From Edaphobacter lichenicola (lineage in GTDB: Bacteria > Acidobacteriota > Terriglobia > Terriglobales > Acidobacteriaceae), in the NCBI RefSeq assembly GCF_014201315.1, contig NZ_JACHDY010000001.1, forward strand, positions 620,001 through 684,000: a stretch of 64,000 nt of DNA, written 5' to 3'. Positions within the stretch are counted from its first letter, which is position 1; every line of letters begins with the position of its first letter. The notes beneath the pieces were generated by a model. That model made no database searches and was not told the origin of the DNA. It worked only from the letters and a program-made list of their open reading frames with translations. The position numbers and the translations under genes were made by a program. Positions 8,520 to 17,204 of this stretch are shown here, in pieces.

Positions 8520-8592
8520 AATCGCGACCAACGGGAGCGCCAACCAAAGGGGTATACAAGTCACGAAGTGACCGCCGCCCGCGCAGGGCGCA
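8520..8592. repeat. Interspersed palindromic repeat, copy D (partial)
   Basis: A degraded right half: TCGCGACCAACGGGAGCGCC, AAGGGGTATACAAGTCACGAAGTGACCGCC and then a broken terminus (GCGCAGGGCGCACTT). It sits between the convergent CAP and porin genes. Confidence 0.7.
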
Positions 8593-8600
8593 CTTCAGGT

Positions 8601-9917
8601 TTAAAAAATAATCCGCATCCGAGCATTCAGCAGCACACTCGTGTAAGCCTTCGCCGCGTACATCGGGTTAATCGACACCTGCACATCAGGGCCAACCTCC
8701 ATGCTCTTGGTCAACCTGATCCGATAGAACGTCTCGAAGATACTCTCATGCCGCTTCCCCGTATGATTCGGCTGAATGTAGTTGAACGCCGCGCCGAACA
8801 TATCGCCCCGCCGGCCAAACGGACGAACGTTCGTCAGTCCCAGCGTATCGGTCTGCCGGATCGCCGTTCCCGTCTCCGTCGCAAAACCATATCGGCCAAA
8901 CGGCGCCCAGCCATTCGAAAACTCATGATCTAAGCCAATGCCTACCCCGTGCCCGCTGCCCAGATTCTTCGTATCGTCACGCCACACGCCGACGCGAATG
9001 TTTAGATATCGACTCCCAGGCGCACCATCAAACCATCCGAACTCCACCCCCTCCAGATATTTCTTATCCGCCAGCGTTTTAATGTTGGTCTGTTGCGCAC
9101 CCACCGTATCGATCGCCAGAGCGTGCAGATAAAAATGGTGCGTCATCTGAAAGTCAACCGCTCCACCACCCGCATACGTCCCATCCGAAGCAATCGCCAG
9201 ATTGCCGTCGTTCTCCCCATTCAGAAACTGCGTTCTCTCATCGTTGTTGTAAAAACTAAGGCTGACGTACTGATTCGGGTGCAGCTTGCCCACATAAAAC
9301 GACAGCCTCTTGTGCATAAAATCCTGCCGCCAATAAAGGATGTTCACCGTAATCGGCCGCTGCGCCCCACCCCCCTGCAGGCAGTTCAAAAAGATTCCCG
9401 AGCCCATCTGATCGCTCAGGTTCCACTGTTGACTCATCCCGATATTCGTACCCGAACGTACCAGCAGCCCAATCGAACCAGCCGTACTCTCGTGGTCATA
9501 GACCGACCAGTTCCCCGTAAAGTCCAGCCGCCCGCTCAACTGGTCATGTCGCCGCGCCGTATCGGGAACCACCGTCGCATACTGATTCAGAAACGTATAC
9601 GTCGCTCCAAATCTCAGGCGCGAAGAGAGCTCCAGCCACCGTCCCCCCATATCCGCCGCTCGCGTAACAAACCCAAGCGGATCGCTCTCCAGGAGCGGAT
9701 CCGCCGGCACCTTGCCCAACGCCGCTGAAGCGGAATCGAGCATCTGCGCGAACTGCGGCAGCGGTCTCTCAAGCGGAGGTTCGGCCTGTGGCTGATACTG
9801 GCTGGTCTCATCGGTTGCTCCAGCCCTGACTTGGTTCGTACTTTGCCCAACGAGAGCAGTGGCAGCTCCCAGCAGGACCAACAAGACGACCTTCCGCACG
9901 TACTTCCTGGCGCCCAC
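8601..9917 (-). CDS. OprB-like carbohydrate-selective porin
   Basis: This is an outer-membrane beta-barrel of about 438 residues. The N-terminus (VRKVVLLVLLGAATALVGQS) is a signal peptide. A linker of some 70 residues follows, and the rest alternates short amphipathic strands with aromatic ends (YTFLNQY, VNILYWRQDF, LSFYVGKLHPN, YLNIRVGVW) and finishes with phenylalanine (RMRIIF), as outer-membrane barrels do. The layout resembles OprB-family sugar porins. The start is uncertain. GTG at 9917 has an AAGGAG only four bases away, GTG 9899 is possible, and an ATG at 10007 would add 30 residues before the signal peptide. Confidence 0.75.
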   Translation of the reverse strand: MGARKYVRKVVLLVLLGAATALVGQSTNQVRAGATDETSQYQPQAEPPLERPLPQFAQMLDSASAALGKVPADPLLESDPLGFVTRAADMGGRWLELSSRLRFGATYTFLNQYATVVPDTARRHDQLSGRLDFTGNWSVYDHESTAGSIGLLVRSGTNIGMSQQWNLSDQMGSGIFLNCLQGGGAQRPITVNILYWRQDFMHKRLSFYVGKLHPNQYVSLSFYNNDERTQFLNGENDGNLAIASDGTYAGGGAVDFQMTHHFYLHALAIDTVGAQQTNIKTLADKKYLEGVEFGWFDGAPGSRYLNIRVGVWRDDTKNLGSGHGVGIGLDHEFSNGWAPFGRYGFATETGTAIRQTDTLGLTNVRPFGRRGDMFGAAFNYIQPNHTGKRHESIFETFYRIRLTKSMEVGPDVQVSINPMYAAKAYTSVLLNARMRIIF

Positions 9918-10060
9918 ACAACTCCTTAGCGAAGTACTTTTACCCTGTAACAAAACTGATGCACCGACAACAACATTAGCGTCACGAATCTTCCTGGAAC
10001 TCCACACGCCAACATGCGTGTCCTAGGAGAGTTTGTGGGTGTGGGTTCGGTCGTGGATGC

Positions 10061-10125
10061 GTCATCTCGACCGAAGCAACGAACAGCTTCATCGTTCGTT
10101 CCGCAGTGGAGAGACCCCCGTATTT
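10061..10125. repeat. REP-like imperfect palindrome
   Basis: GTCATCTCGACCGAAGC is followed by the inverted pair AACGAAC / GTTCGTT and then CCGCAGTGGAGAGACCCCC. The general form (GTCAT..GA..CGAAGC, hairpin, GCAGT..GA..GACCCC) is one I associate with dispersed repeats in acidobacterial genomes. There is one copy in this window. Confidence 0.5.
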
Positions 10126-10386
10126 TTCCCCATCTGCCACGATCCCTCGCTTCGCCCCCCTCTCCCTGGGTGCCGAAACGCGTTTCACCTTGTCAAGCCC
10201 CCAAATCCTCTGACCCATCACAAAACCCGCTAAAGACGCACCTTTCCGCGCATCCCCAACTTGGCGCATTACCCCCCGCCAAACGGGTATCATAGAACGA
10301 GAGAGATAAAGTCTGGGAAAGCAGAGAGATAAACCAGAGGGATAAATCCCGGAAGCAGACCATCCCCGGCGCGAAGTAGCACACCC

Positions 10387-10453
10387 GAAGTCCAGACCTA
10401 ACCTTCCTCGATGGAAGACTTTAGCACTAAACCAGTACACCCGGGGGAGTACC
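10387..10453 (+). promoter_or_regulatory. Conserved leader motif with hairpin and GGGGGAGTACC box, copy 1
   Basis: GAAGTCCAGACCTAA is followed by a small hairpin (CTTCC TCGA TGGAAG), ACTTTAG, and finally CGGGGGAGTACC. The same 15-base opening, a different hairpin and the same ending box occur at 28226-28290 with almost the same total length (67 and 65). Here it ends 47 bases before holB. The sequence suggests a structured RNA or protein-binding leader. The mechanism is unknown. Confidence 0.5.
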
Positions 10454-10499
10454 CCGAGAGCCGCATCGAAGACCCAAGCCGAAGAGGAGTCCGCAAGTC

Positions 10500-11672
10500 G
10501 TGACCGCACAAACCGCTCTCCCCGCCACCTTCAACGACTTCCTCGGCAACAGCACCGCCATCGAGCACCTCCGCACCGCCATCGCCGCCGGCCGCCTCCC
10601 CCACTCCCTCATCCTCGCCGGCCCCAACGGAGCAGGAAAGTACACCCTCGCCCTCATGCTCGCCATGGCCGTCGAGTGCGAACGCCAGCCGCGCGATCTC
10701 TGGTCCAACGGCCAATCCCTCGCCAGCTTCTGCGGCGTCTGTCACAACTGCACCCGCATCGCGTCCGTCGCCAACCTCGAAGACGAGGTCGAAAAAGCCG
10801 TAGCCATCCGCGAAGAGCTCAAGACCGAAGCCGACAGGAAAGACACCCGCGTCCTCGTGCAGCCGCACCCCGACGTCCTCATCGTTCCACCCGATCCGCC
10901 CCAGCTCCTCATCAAGCTCGGCCAGATCCGCACCGTCATCCAGCGCTCCCACTACCTCCCCAACGAAGCCCCGCGCAAGATCTTCATCCTCACTGCCGCG
11001 AACATGATGAAGGAGGCCGCCAACTCCCTGCTCAAGGTCCTCGAAGAACCACCCGCGACGGTCCACATCATCATCCTCGCCGAGAACCCCGGCGAACTCC
11101 TCCCCACCATTCGCTCCCGCTGCGCCACCGTCCGCTTAGGTGCACTGCCCGTCGAAGAGATCGAGATGCTCCTCACCGACCGCCGCCCCGACATACCGCC
11201 AAAGCAGCGCACCCTCATCGCACGCCTCGCCCAGGGAGCCGCCGGCAAGGCCCTCAGCTTCGACCTCGAAGCCTATACCGCCTCCCGCGCCGACGCACTC
11301 GTCTTCCTGCGCAACGCCGCCGCCGCCAACTCCGGCTCCGCAGAGCCTGATCACACCGCCCTCTTCAAGACGACCGAGACCTACCGCGCCGGAGCCGAAG
11401 GCCAACAAAAAACCTCAGCCCTCCTCCGCAGCCTCTCCCTCCTCCTCGAAGATCTCCTCCTCCTCGGCGCAGGCACTCCCGAGCTCGTCCGCAACACCGA
11501 CCTGCGCCCCGAACTCGACCGCCTCAGCAGCACCCTCAGCTTCGCTTGGATCGAATCCGCCTCCCGCGCTCTCGACCAGGTACAGAGCGGATTGCGCCGC
11601 AACCTCCTTCGCAGCCTCTCCCTCGACGCCTTCGCCGGCCAGCTCACAGCCGGGCAGCTCACAGCAAGATGA
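10500..11672 (+). CDS. holB: DNA polymerase III delta-prime-like subunit
   Basis: This is a clamp-loader AAA+ protein of 390 residues. It has the typical opening FNDFLGNSTAIEHLRTAIAAGRLPHSLILAGPNGAGK, here spread over residues 11-46. A zinc cluster (CGVCHNC, about residues 80-86, plus an upstream Cys in ECERQ) follows, then the SRC motif TIRSRCATV (about 205-213). NSLLKVLEEPP is the usual sensor-side helix. After the Walker A lysine the expected Thr/Ser is Tyr (GKYT), consistent with a delta-prime subunit, which does not hydrolyse ATP. The start is GTG at 10500. The stop overlaps the next gene by four bases (ATGA). Confidence 0.88.
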   Translation: MTAQTALPATFNDFLGNSTAIEHLRTAIAAGRLPHSLILAGPNGAGKYTLALMLAMAVECERQPRDLWSNGQSLASFCGVCHNCTRIASVANLEDEVEKAVAIREELKTEADRKDTRVLVQPHPDVLIVPPDPPQLLIKLGQIRTVIQRSHYLPNEAPRKIFILTAANMMKEAANSLLKVLEEPPATVHIIILAENPGELLPTIRSRCATVRLGALPVEEIEMLLTDRRPDIPPKQRTLIARLAQGAAGKALSFDLEAYTASRADALVFLRNAAAANSGSAEPDHTALFKTTETYRAGAEGQQKTSALLRSLSLLLEDLLLLGAGTPELVRNTDLRPELDRLSSTLSFAWIESASRALDQVQSGLRRNLLRSLSLDAFAGQLTAGQLTAR

Positions 11673-12742
11673 CCCAACCCATCCCGATGAGCCAGCCAAT
11701 CCCACAACGAACCCCACAGCGAACCCCAGAACGAACCACCGCCCGCCTCACCTCCAGCCCACAGGACATCGCCCGCGCCGCCGAGATCCTGCGCCTCGGA
11801 GGCACCGTAGCCTTCCCCACCGAGACCGTCTACGGCCTCGGTGCCAACGCACTCGACGCCTCTGCAGTCGAGCGCATCTTCCAGGCAAAAGACCGCCCCC
11901 ACTGGGACCCCCTCATCGTCCACGTCAGCAACCGCGCCATGCTCGACGAAGTCGCCACCGTCTCCGCAAAAGCAGAGCGCCTCCTCGAAGCCTTCTGGCC
12001 CGGCCCCCTCACCCTCCTCCTGCCGCGCACCAAAAAAATCTCAGACGCCGTCACCGCGGGCCGTCCCCTCGTAGGCGTCCGCATGCCCGCCCATCCCCTC
12101 GCCCACGCGCTCCTAGAAGCCGCAGGCGTCCCCCTCGCCGCCCCCAGCGCCAACCGCTTCGGCCGCATCAGCCCCACCACCGCAGCCCACGTACTCGAGG
12201 ATCTCAACCACCGCATCGACGCCATCCTCGACGGCGGCGCAACCACAGTAGGCGTCGAATCCACCGTCCTCGATCCCAACCAGACGCCGATGATCCTCTA
12301 CCGCCCCGGCGCCATCACCGCAGCGATGCTCCAACCCATTGCGGGCCCAGTCACTCTCTATCAACCCCCGCAGCAGACACCCTCCGAACCCCAAAGCCTC
12401 CCATCCCCCGGCGTCGGCATCCGCCACTACGCCCCCCGCGCCCAGCTCATCCTGGTCGACAGCGAATCCGACCTGCAGTCCCAGCTAGTGGCCACTCAAG
12501 CAACAGCAAATAATCTCATCGGCGTAATGCTCCCCCAGGGATGGGCCATCCCCAACACCTCGTTAGAAGTCTTTCCCTGGAATTCCATCGAAGATCCCAC
12601 AGCCCTCGCCCAGACACTCTTCGCCGGCCTGCGCGACCTCGACGCCCGCGGCGTAGCCATCATCCTCTGCCCCATGCCCAAACCCGAAGGCCTCGGCCTC
12701 GCCATCCGCGACCGCCTGAAAAAAGCCGCAAAATCAAAGTAG
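11669..12742 (+). CDS. L-threonylcarbamoyladenylate synthase (Sua5 type)
   Basis: The enzyme makes threonylcarbamoyl-AMP from threonine, bicarbonate and ATP for the t6A37 modification of ANN-decoding tRNAs. Residues 30-215 are the YrdC domain: GGTVAFPTETVYGLGANA, KDRPHWDPLIVHV, FWPGPLTLLLPR, VRMPAHPLAHALL and APSANRFGRISPT. A linker with RPGAIT leads to a C-terminal Sua5 domain (about 245-357), including GIRHYAPRA. This separates it from the short YrdC/TsaC form. The first 25 residues are a Gln/Pro/Arg-rich tail peculiar to this copy. The start ATG overlaps the holB stop. Confidence 0.93.
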   Translation: MTQPIPMSQPIPQRTPQRTPERTTARLTSSPQDIARAAEILRLGGTVAFPTETVYGLGANALDASAVERIFQAKDRPHWDPLIVHVSNRAMLDEVATVSAKAERLLEAFWPGPLTLLLPRTKKISDAVTAGRPLVGVRMPAHPLAHALLEAAGVPLAAPSANRFGRISPTTAAHVLEDLNHRIDAILDGGATTVGVESTVLDPNQTPMILYRPGAITAAMLQPIAGPVTLYQPPQQTPSEPQSLPSPGVGIRHYAPRAQLILVDSESDLQSQLVATQATANNLIGVMLPQGWAIPNTSLEVFPWNSIEDPTALAQTLFAGLRDLDARGVAIILCPMPKPEGLGLAIRDRLKKAAKSK

Positions 12743-12783
12743 CGGCCTCGTTTTGCACCACACGCCCGCCGTATACTCCATTC

Positions 12784-13398
12784 ATGCAGAACTCTGAGAT
12801 CGAACTCAAGTTCCCCGTCCCCGATCCAGAAGCTCTCCAGGCCCGCCTCTCGCAGCTAAGCTTCCACCTCGTCACTCCCCGCACCTTCGAGCACAACACC
12901 CTCTACGACACCCCCAACCGCGACCTCCGCGCCCTCAAACAGATCCTCCGCCTCCGCCAGTACGGAAGCCTCTGCACCCTCACCCACAAGCGCCTCCCCG
13001 ACCAGCAGGACCCCGTCGACACCACCCGCTACAAGATCCGCGTCGAGACCGAGACCACCGTGGCCGAACCCGAAGCCATGGCCGAGATCTTCAAGCAGCT
13101 GGGCTACCTCCCAGCCTTTGTCTACGAGAAGTACCGCACCGAGTGGTCCCACTCTGCAGGCCCCGACGAGATCACCGCTCACCTCGTCCTCGACGAGACC
13201 CCCATCGGCACCTACGCCGAGCTCGAAGGCCCCACCGCCTGGATCGACGAAACCCTCGCCGCACTCAACATCGACCCGGCCACCTGCCTCACCGACAGCT
13301 ACGGCAAGCTCTTTCTCGACTGGAAGCAGCGCACCTCGAGCCCCGCGGAAAATCTCACCTTCGCCGAAGTAACCTCCCCCGTCCTGTCTCTCCGCTAA
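12784..13398 (+). CDS. CYTH-domain protein (class IV adenylate cyclase/ThTPase-like)
   Basis: The 204 residues open with MQNSEIELKFPV, the ExExK signature of the CYTH superfamily (EIELK). LRLRQYG, LTHKR, RYKIRVETET, VYEKYRTEW, LDETPIGTYAELEG and the final DSYGKLF give the alternating charged strands of the triphosphate tunnel. Members act on ATP, thiamine triphosphate or polyphosphate. The layout is like CyaB, but no specific substrate can be assigned. It starts 41 bases after the Sua5 gene and is probably co-transcribed. Confidence 0.85.
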   Translation: MQNSEIELKFPVPDPEALQARLSQLSFHLVTPRTFEHNTLYDTPNRDLRALKQILRLRQYGSLCTLTHKRLPDQQDPVDTTRYKIRVETETTVAEPEAMAEIFKQLGYLPAFVYEKYRTEWSHSAGPDEITAHLVLDETPIGTYAELEGPTAWIDETLAALNIDPATCLTDSYGKLFLDWKQRTSSPAENLTFAEVTSPVLSLR

Positions 13399-13559
13399 AG
13401 CCATTTCCCTGTGGGTGTGCAGGTGAGTCAACGCATTCATGGCCGTCTTCTCTCAAGGAAAACGGCGCTGCGGTAAATCCTCCGTTCTACGGAACAGGGA
13501 AATTGCGCTAAAGCCTCCCGCCCCTCCGCCGATACAACCTCTGTACCCGGAGGTTTTCC

Positions 13560-13892
13560 TTGGCAATCCCACTTCGCTCTTCGCGCCCCCTTCTTCTTGC
13601 CGGAAGCGTCGCCCTCTGCGTTGGCACTGCCTTCGCAGGCAACGTTCATCGCGCAATCGTCTCCCGCACCAACCCCTCCTACCCCGAACTGGCGAAACGC
13701 ATGCACGTAGGCGGCAAGGTCATCCTCCTCGTCACCATTCAGGCGGACGGAACCGTATCGGCCACCAAGGTAGAGTCCGGCCACGCTCTCCTCGCTCCCG
13801 CCGCCCAGGACGCGGTCACCCACTGGCGCTTCGCTCCGAACTCCGATGCCACCGAGTCTGAGATCGAGGTCAACTTCAACCTCGAGCAGTAG
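13560..13892 (+). CDS. Secreted TonB C-terminal domain protein (110 aa)
   Basis: Signal peptide in residues 1-26 (LLLAGSVALCVGTAFA), then a single TonB-type C-terminal domain: NPSYPELAKRMHVGGKVILLVTI, here split over residues 38-60, followed by GTVSATKVESGHALLAPAAQDAVTHWRFAP. There is no transmembrane anchor or proline spacer, so it is a periplasmic domain alone and not a complete TonB. The start is TTG at 13560, supported by GGAGG six bases upstream. A full TonB-like protein lies at 15822-16901 on the other strand. Confidence 0.82.
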   Translation: MAIPLRSSRPLLLAGSVALCVGTAFAGNVHRAIVSRTNPSYPELAKRMHVGGKVILLVTIQADGTVSATKVESGHALLAPAAQDAVTHWRFAPNSDATESEIEVNFNLEQ

Positions 13893-14022
13893 CCCAAAAG
13901 AATCCGTAGCACCAGACATCGTAGCCCTAAGCATCATCGCGACAGAGGCCCCGTCGGGATCATCCGGCGGTGTCTCTTAAACCCTGAAATCAATCGCCCC
14001 TCAACTCTGCTCCGAGGTCCTC

Positions 14023-15729
14023 ATGCAACTGCAGTCGAAGATGTTTCTGATGACTGGCGCCATTGTCGCCACTACCGTTCTCAGCGCATGTATCGCCCAC
14101 CGGTACATCGGGGAGGCCAACGCTCTCTCGAACATGGTCACGGAGAATCGCATCCCCGTCATCATGTCCAGTCGCGACATCCGCTCCCACTTCACAGACA
14201 CCGTTCGCCTGCTTGAGTCCTACATGCTCTTCGGCATCGACGCGACCGCTTCGGCTAACTACCGCAACGCCCGGCGCACACAGTTCGAGCAGGCCGAAGC
14301 CTCTCTGGCCCAGCTCCACCAGCAGACCTCGCACTTCGATCTGGGCTCCGATGCCCCGCGACTGATCGCCCTCGACAACGACCTCGCAGCGCTCAAGGTC
14401 CTCGAAGAGAAGGTCGAAAGCCTTAACGAATCGAAGACCCCGCAGGGCTCCGCCGCAGCCTACGACACCCTGCAGAACCAGATCATCCCTCTCGAAAACA
14501 CCCTCTTCTCCAACATCACCGAGATCACGCAGTCCCAGACTCGCCTCGCCAACGAAGAGCAGGCGCAGCTCCGCGAGGCCAACCACTTCACCCTCATCGT
14601 CCTCTGGCTCGGTACCATCATCGCCTCCCTCATCGGCATCTCGGTATCGATCTATCTGGCTCGCAAGATCACCTACGCCCTGAACATGGTCATGCACCGC
14701 GCCGACGCCATCGCCTCTGGCGACCTCAGCGGCCAGCCTCTGGCTCTCGACGCCACGGACCAGACCGGAGCCCTCGCCAACTCCGTCCAGAAGATGCAGT
14801 CCAACCTCGCCGGCATCATCGGCACCCTGGCTCAAACCGTCTCCACCATCACCGGCAGCGCCGCCACTATGGGTACCGCCAGCGATCAGATCCATCGCCG
14901 CATGGACCAGCAGAGTCAGCAGACCCAGCAGGCCGCCACTGCCATGCAGGAGATGTCCGCCTCCATCGCCGAGGTCTCCCGCCACACGCAGTCCGCTGCT
15001 GAAACCGCCCGCAGCGCCGCCGAGACCGCCCGCGAAGGCGGCACCATCGTCAAGCAGGTCCTCGGTAGCATGCACTCCATCGCCACCGCCGTCAGCGACA
15101 CCTCCGCCACGGTCGGCCTCCTCGGCGACGACTCGCGCCGCATCTCACAGATCGTCACCGTCATCGACGAGATCGCCCGCAAGACCAACCTGCTCGCCCT
15201 CAACGCCGCCATCGAGGCCGCCCGTGCAGGCGACCAGGGCCGCGGATTCGCCGTAGTCGCCGGAGAGGTCCGCCGCCTCGCCGAATCCACCGCGCAGGCC
15301 ACCGGCGAGATCGCCAGCATGATTCAGGGCATTCAGGACCGCACCCTCACCGCCATCGCCAGCATGGAGAGCGGCACCGGAACGGTTCAGCAGGGAGTCA
15401 TCACCACCACTCAGGCCGGCGAGGCCCTCGAGCGCATCATCGGCATGGCCGAACGCGTCGACCGCATGATCGCCCAAATCGCCATCGCCGCCTCCCAGCA
15501 GACCGCCGCAGCCGACCAGTCCAGCGCCAGCCTGCACTCGATCCACTCCCTCAGCCACGAAAATCTTACCGAGATGGCCACCACCGCAGCCGGAATCGAA
15601 TCGCTCCGCACCACCGCCGTCACGCTCGAGCAGCAGGTCGAGCGCTTCAGCCTCAGCTCGGCCCCCGACTCAAGGCTGGTTCGCGTCGGAAACTCCCCCG
15701 AGCGTCACGTCACCTTCCAACACGCATAA
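14023..15729 (+). CDS. Methyl-accepting chemotaxis protein
   Basis: A 568-residue transducer. TM1 is at residues 7-26 and a periplasmic four-helix domain covers about 30-185 (ESYMLFG, then two long coiled helices). TM2 is around 188-212 ([20 protein letters not shown]) and a HAMP domain covers about 213-265. The cytoplasmic signalling domain follows, with the hairpin tip [20 protein letters not shown] and [16 protein letters not shown] around residues 385-425. No che genes are adjacent, so it must feed an array encoded elsewhere. The ligand is unknown. A strong terminator follows. Confidence 0.94.
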   Translation: MQLQSKMFLMTGAIVATTVLSACIAHRYIGEANALSNMVTENRIPVIMSSRDIRSHFTDTVRLLESYMLFGIDATASANYRNARRTQFEQAEASLAQLHQQTSHFDLGSDAPRLIALDNDLAALKVLEEKVESLNESKTPQGSAAAYDTLQNQIIPLENTLFSNITEITQSQTRLANEEQAQLREANHFTLIVLWLGTIIASLIGISVSIYLARKITYALNMVMHRADAIASGDLSGQPLALDATDQTGALANSVQKMQSNLAGIIGTLAQTVSTITGSAATMGTASDQIHRRMDQQSQQTQQAATAMQEMSASIAEVSRHTQSAAETARSAAETAREGGTIVKQVLGSMHSIATAVSDTSATVGLLGDDSRRISQIVTVIDEIARKTNLLALNAAIEAARAGDQGRGFAVVAGEVRRLAESTAQATGEIASMIQGIQDRTLTAIASMESGTGTVQQGVITTTQAGEALERIIGMAERVDRMIAQIAIAASQQTAAADQSSASLHSIHSLSHENLTEMATTAAGIESLRTTAVTLEQQVERFSLSSAPDSRLVRVGNSPERHVTFQHA

Positions 15730-15746
15730 CCAAACCATCAAGAAAG

Positions 15747-15776
15747 AAAAAGGGCCCTCAAATGAGGGCCCTTTTT
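15747..15776. terminator. Bidirectional rho-independent terminator
   Basis: A perfect stem AAAAAGGGCCCTCA-AATG-AGGGCCCTTTTT lies between the convergent chemoreceptor and TonB genes. With A and T runs on both sides it can serve both strands. Confidence 0.92.
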
Positions 15777-15821
15777 CTGCACTGAGCTTCGTACCTGTTC
15801 CCTATTCCCTACTCCCTGTCA

Positions 15822-16901
15822 CTAGAAGATCTGGAAGTTAACCTCAACGTTCAACTCAACCAAAACAGGCCTACCGTTCTCCATCGCCGGCTTGAACTTG
15901 TACTGCCTCACAGCTTCCATCGCCTTCTCATCCAGACCCATACCAACCCCGCGAATCACATGGACGTGGCTGGGATTTCCATTCGTATCGACCCATAGGT
16001 TAACCAGAACATTTCCAGCAACCTTAGCCTTCCGAGCCTCTTCAGAGAACTCCGGTTCCACCGAAAAGATCAGCACCGGAGCCGAAACCCCACCGCCAAT
16101 CCGCTTCGGCCCACCACCGGTATTGCCGCCCGACCCAGGCCCGATACCCGATCCACTTCCAGATCCAAGTCCTGTTCCGCTGCCATTTCCTAACGACATG
16201 CCCACCAGCGGCGAGTTCGCCACGCCAATCTGCGGAATACTGGTCGCCATCTTGATATCTTTCTGCATCTCGACCGTCGGATCGATCTTGATCTTCGGCT
16301 CGACCAGCGGAGGCTTGCTCGGCGGCACAATCTGCGTGTCTGCAGCCTTCGGAGGTGTTCCCTTCGTCACCGGCGTCGGCCCACGCTGTCCACCGCCTCC
16401 ACCCATCGCCTGAGCTCTCGGCGGAGCCTGCGGCGGCACCGAAAGGTCCGTCACCTGAACCATCCTCACGGGAGCGGCAAACTGAACCTTCTTCGCCAAC
16501 AAAAACGCGATCAGCAGAATAATCAATCCATAGATCACGACAGCGGAGGTCGTCGCAATCGGATTCTGCTTCGTCTTCATCCGATCGACAACCGCAATCG
16601 GCTGCGACTCCAGCACCAGCGGCGGCAGCTTCACCGGGAAGAACACATCCCGCACGCTGTTCAACAAGGAAGCAAAGACTCCCTCTTCCTCAATAATAAA
16701 ATCGTTGTCAGCGGGCCTTGACTCAAGGTGCAGCGGAGTTTCGTCCGACCTGCTGAAAGCATCCCGCAAGTTCGCGAAGAACGAGGACCACATAGACCCA
16801 TCGGTCTCCTCGTTCAAATTCGGCGCGTTCGCCGGGCGTAATGTCGGGCCCTGCTTCTCCGGATCAATCTGCGGGGGTGGTGTCAATAAACTATTCGCCA
16901 T
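15822..16901 (-). CDS. TonB-family energy transducer with long N-terminal cytoplasmic part
   Basis: 359 residues. The first 110 are predicted cytoplasmic and contain two similar stretches (SSFFANLRDAF with LHLESRP; SLLNSVRDVFF with LVLESQP). One transmembrane helix (SAVVIYGLIILLIAFLLA) follows. A periplasmic proline- and glycine-rich spacer has the run GNGSGTGLGSGSGSGIGPG, and the C-terminal TonB domain is FSEEARKAKVAGNVLVNLWV, ending in VELNVEVNFQIF. A long cytoplasmic domain ahead of the helix is typical of TonB proteins in this phylum. ATG 16901 was chosen because it gives a coherent N-terminus. The frame is open to 17063. No ExbB/ExbD is nearby. Confidence 0.85.
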   Translation of the reverse strand: MANSLLTPPPQIDPEKQGPTLRPANAPNLNEETDGSMWSSFFANLRDAFSRSDETPLHLESRPADNDFIIEEEGVFASLLNSVRDVFFPVKLPPLVLESQPIAVVDRMKTKQNPIATTSAVVIYGLIILLIAFLLAKKVQFAAPVRMVQVTDLSVPPQAPPRAQAMGGGGGQRGPTPVTKGTPPKAADTQIVPPSKPPLVEPKIKIDPTVEMQKDIKMATSIPQIGVANSPLVGMSLGNGSGTGLGSGSGSGIGPGSGGNTGGGPKRIGGGVSAPVLIFSVEPEFSEEARKAKVAGNVLVNLWVDTNGNPSHVHVIRGVGMGLDEKAMEAVRQYKFKPAMENGRPVLVELNVEVNFQIF

Positions 16902-17204
16902 AAGCTGCTTCGCCTCGGTGCAGTAAGCCGCAGCTCCCGCACACCACTTCCAAAAAATCTCACCGCCTCGAATCCTGCTTCTCTTCTTACGCACCACGTG
17001 CCAGGTCGGTTCTCTTCCCGGCTCTGGCCAACCTCGCCTGGTCATTAAACATTCTACAAACATTCACCAACCGGCGCTTGTACCCTTGGACGCACGCCAC
17101 TACAGGAATGTCTCCTTGCCATCCTATGTACCACCCCTCCGCGCCGTCTACAATAGAGGTTTGCCACAAACTGGATCTTTGTCACAACGAACCAAGAGGA
17201 CCGA

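Larger units (their letters stand above)
10008..10499. other. Non-coding spacer before holB
   Basis: About 490 bases without a convincing gene. It holds a REP-like palindrome (10061-10125), the 15-mer TGTCAAGCCCCCAAA (10191-10205, repeated exactly at 39893), and the leader motif at 10387-10453. No clear promoter with both boxes could be chosen by eye. Confidence 0.6.

Noticed and set aside
13990..15075. A 361-codon open frame opposite the chemoreceptor gene
   Set aside because: It is rich in Gly, Asp and Val and mirrors the third-position GC of the real gene. The methyl-accepting signature on the plus strand leaves no doubt.
17064..17204. T-box or other riboswitch ahead of ileS
   Set aside because: Only 140 bases; no T-box sequence, specifier arm or terminator. 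Nothing supports a riboswitch.
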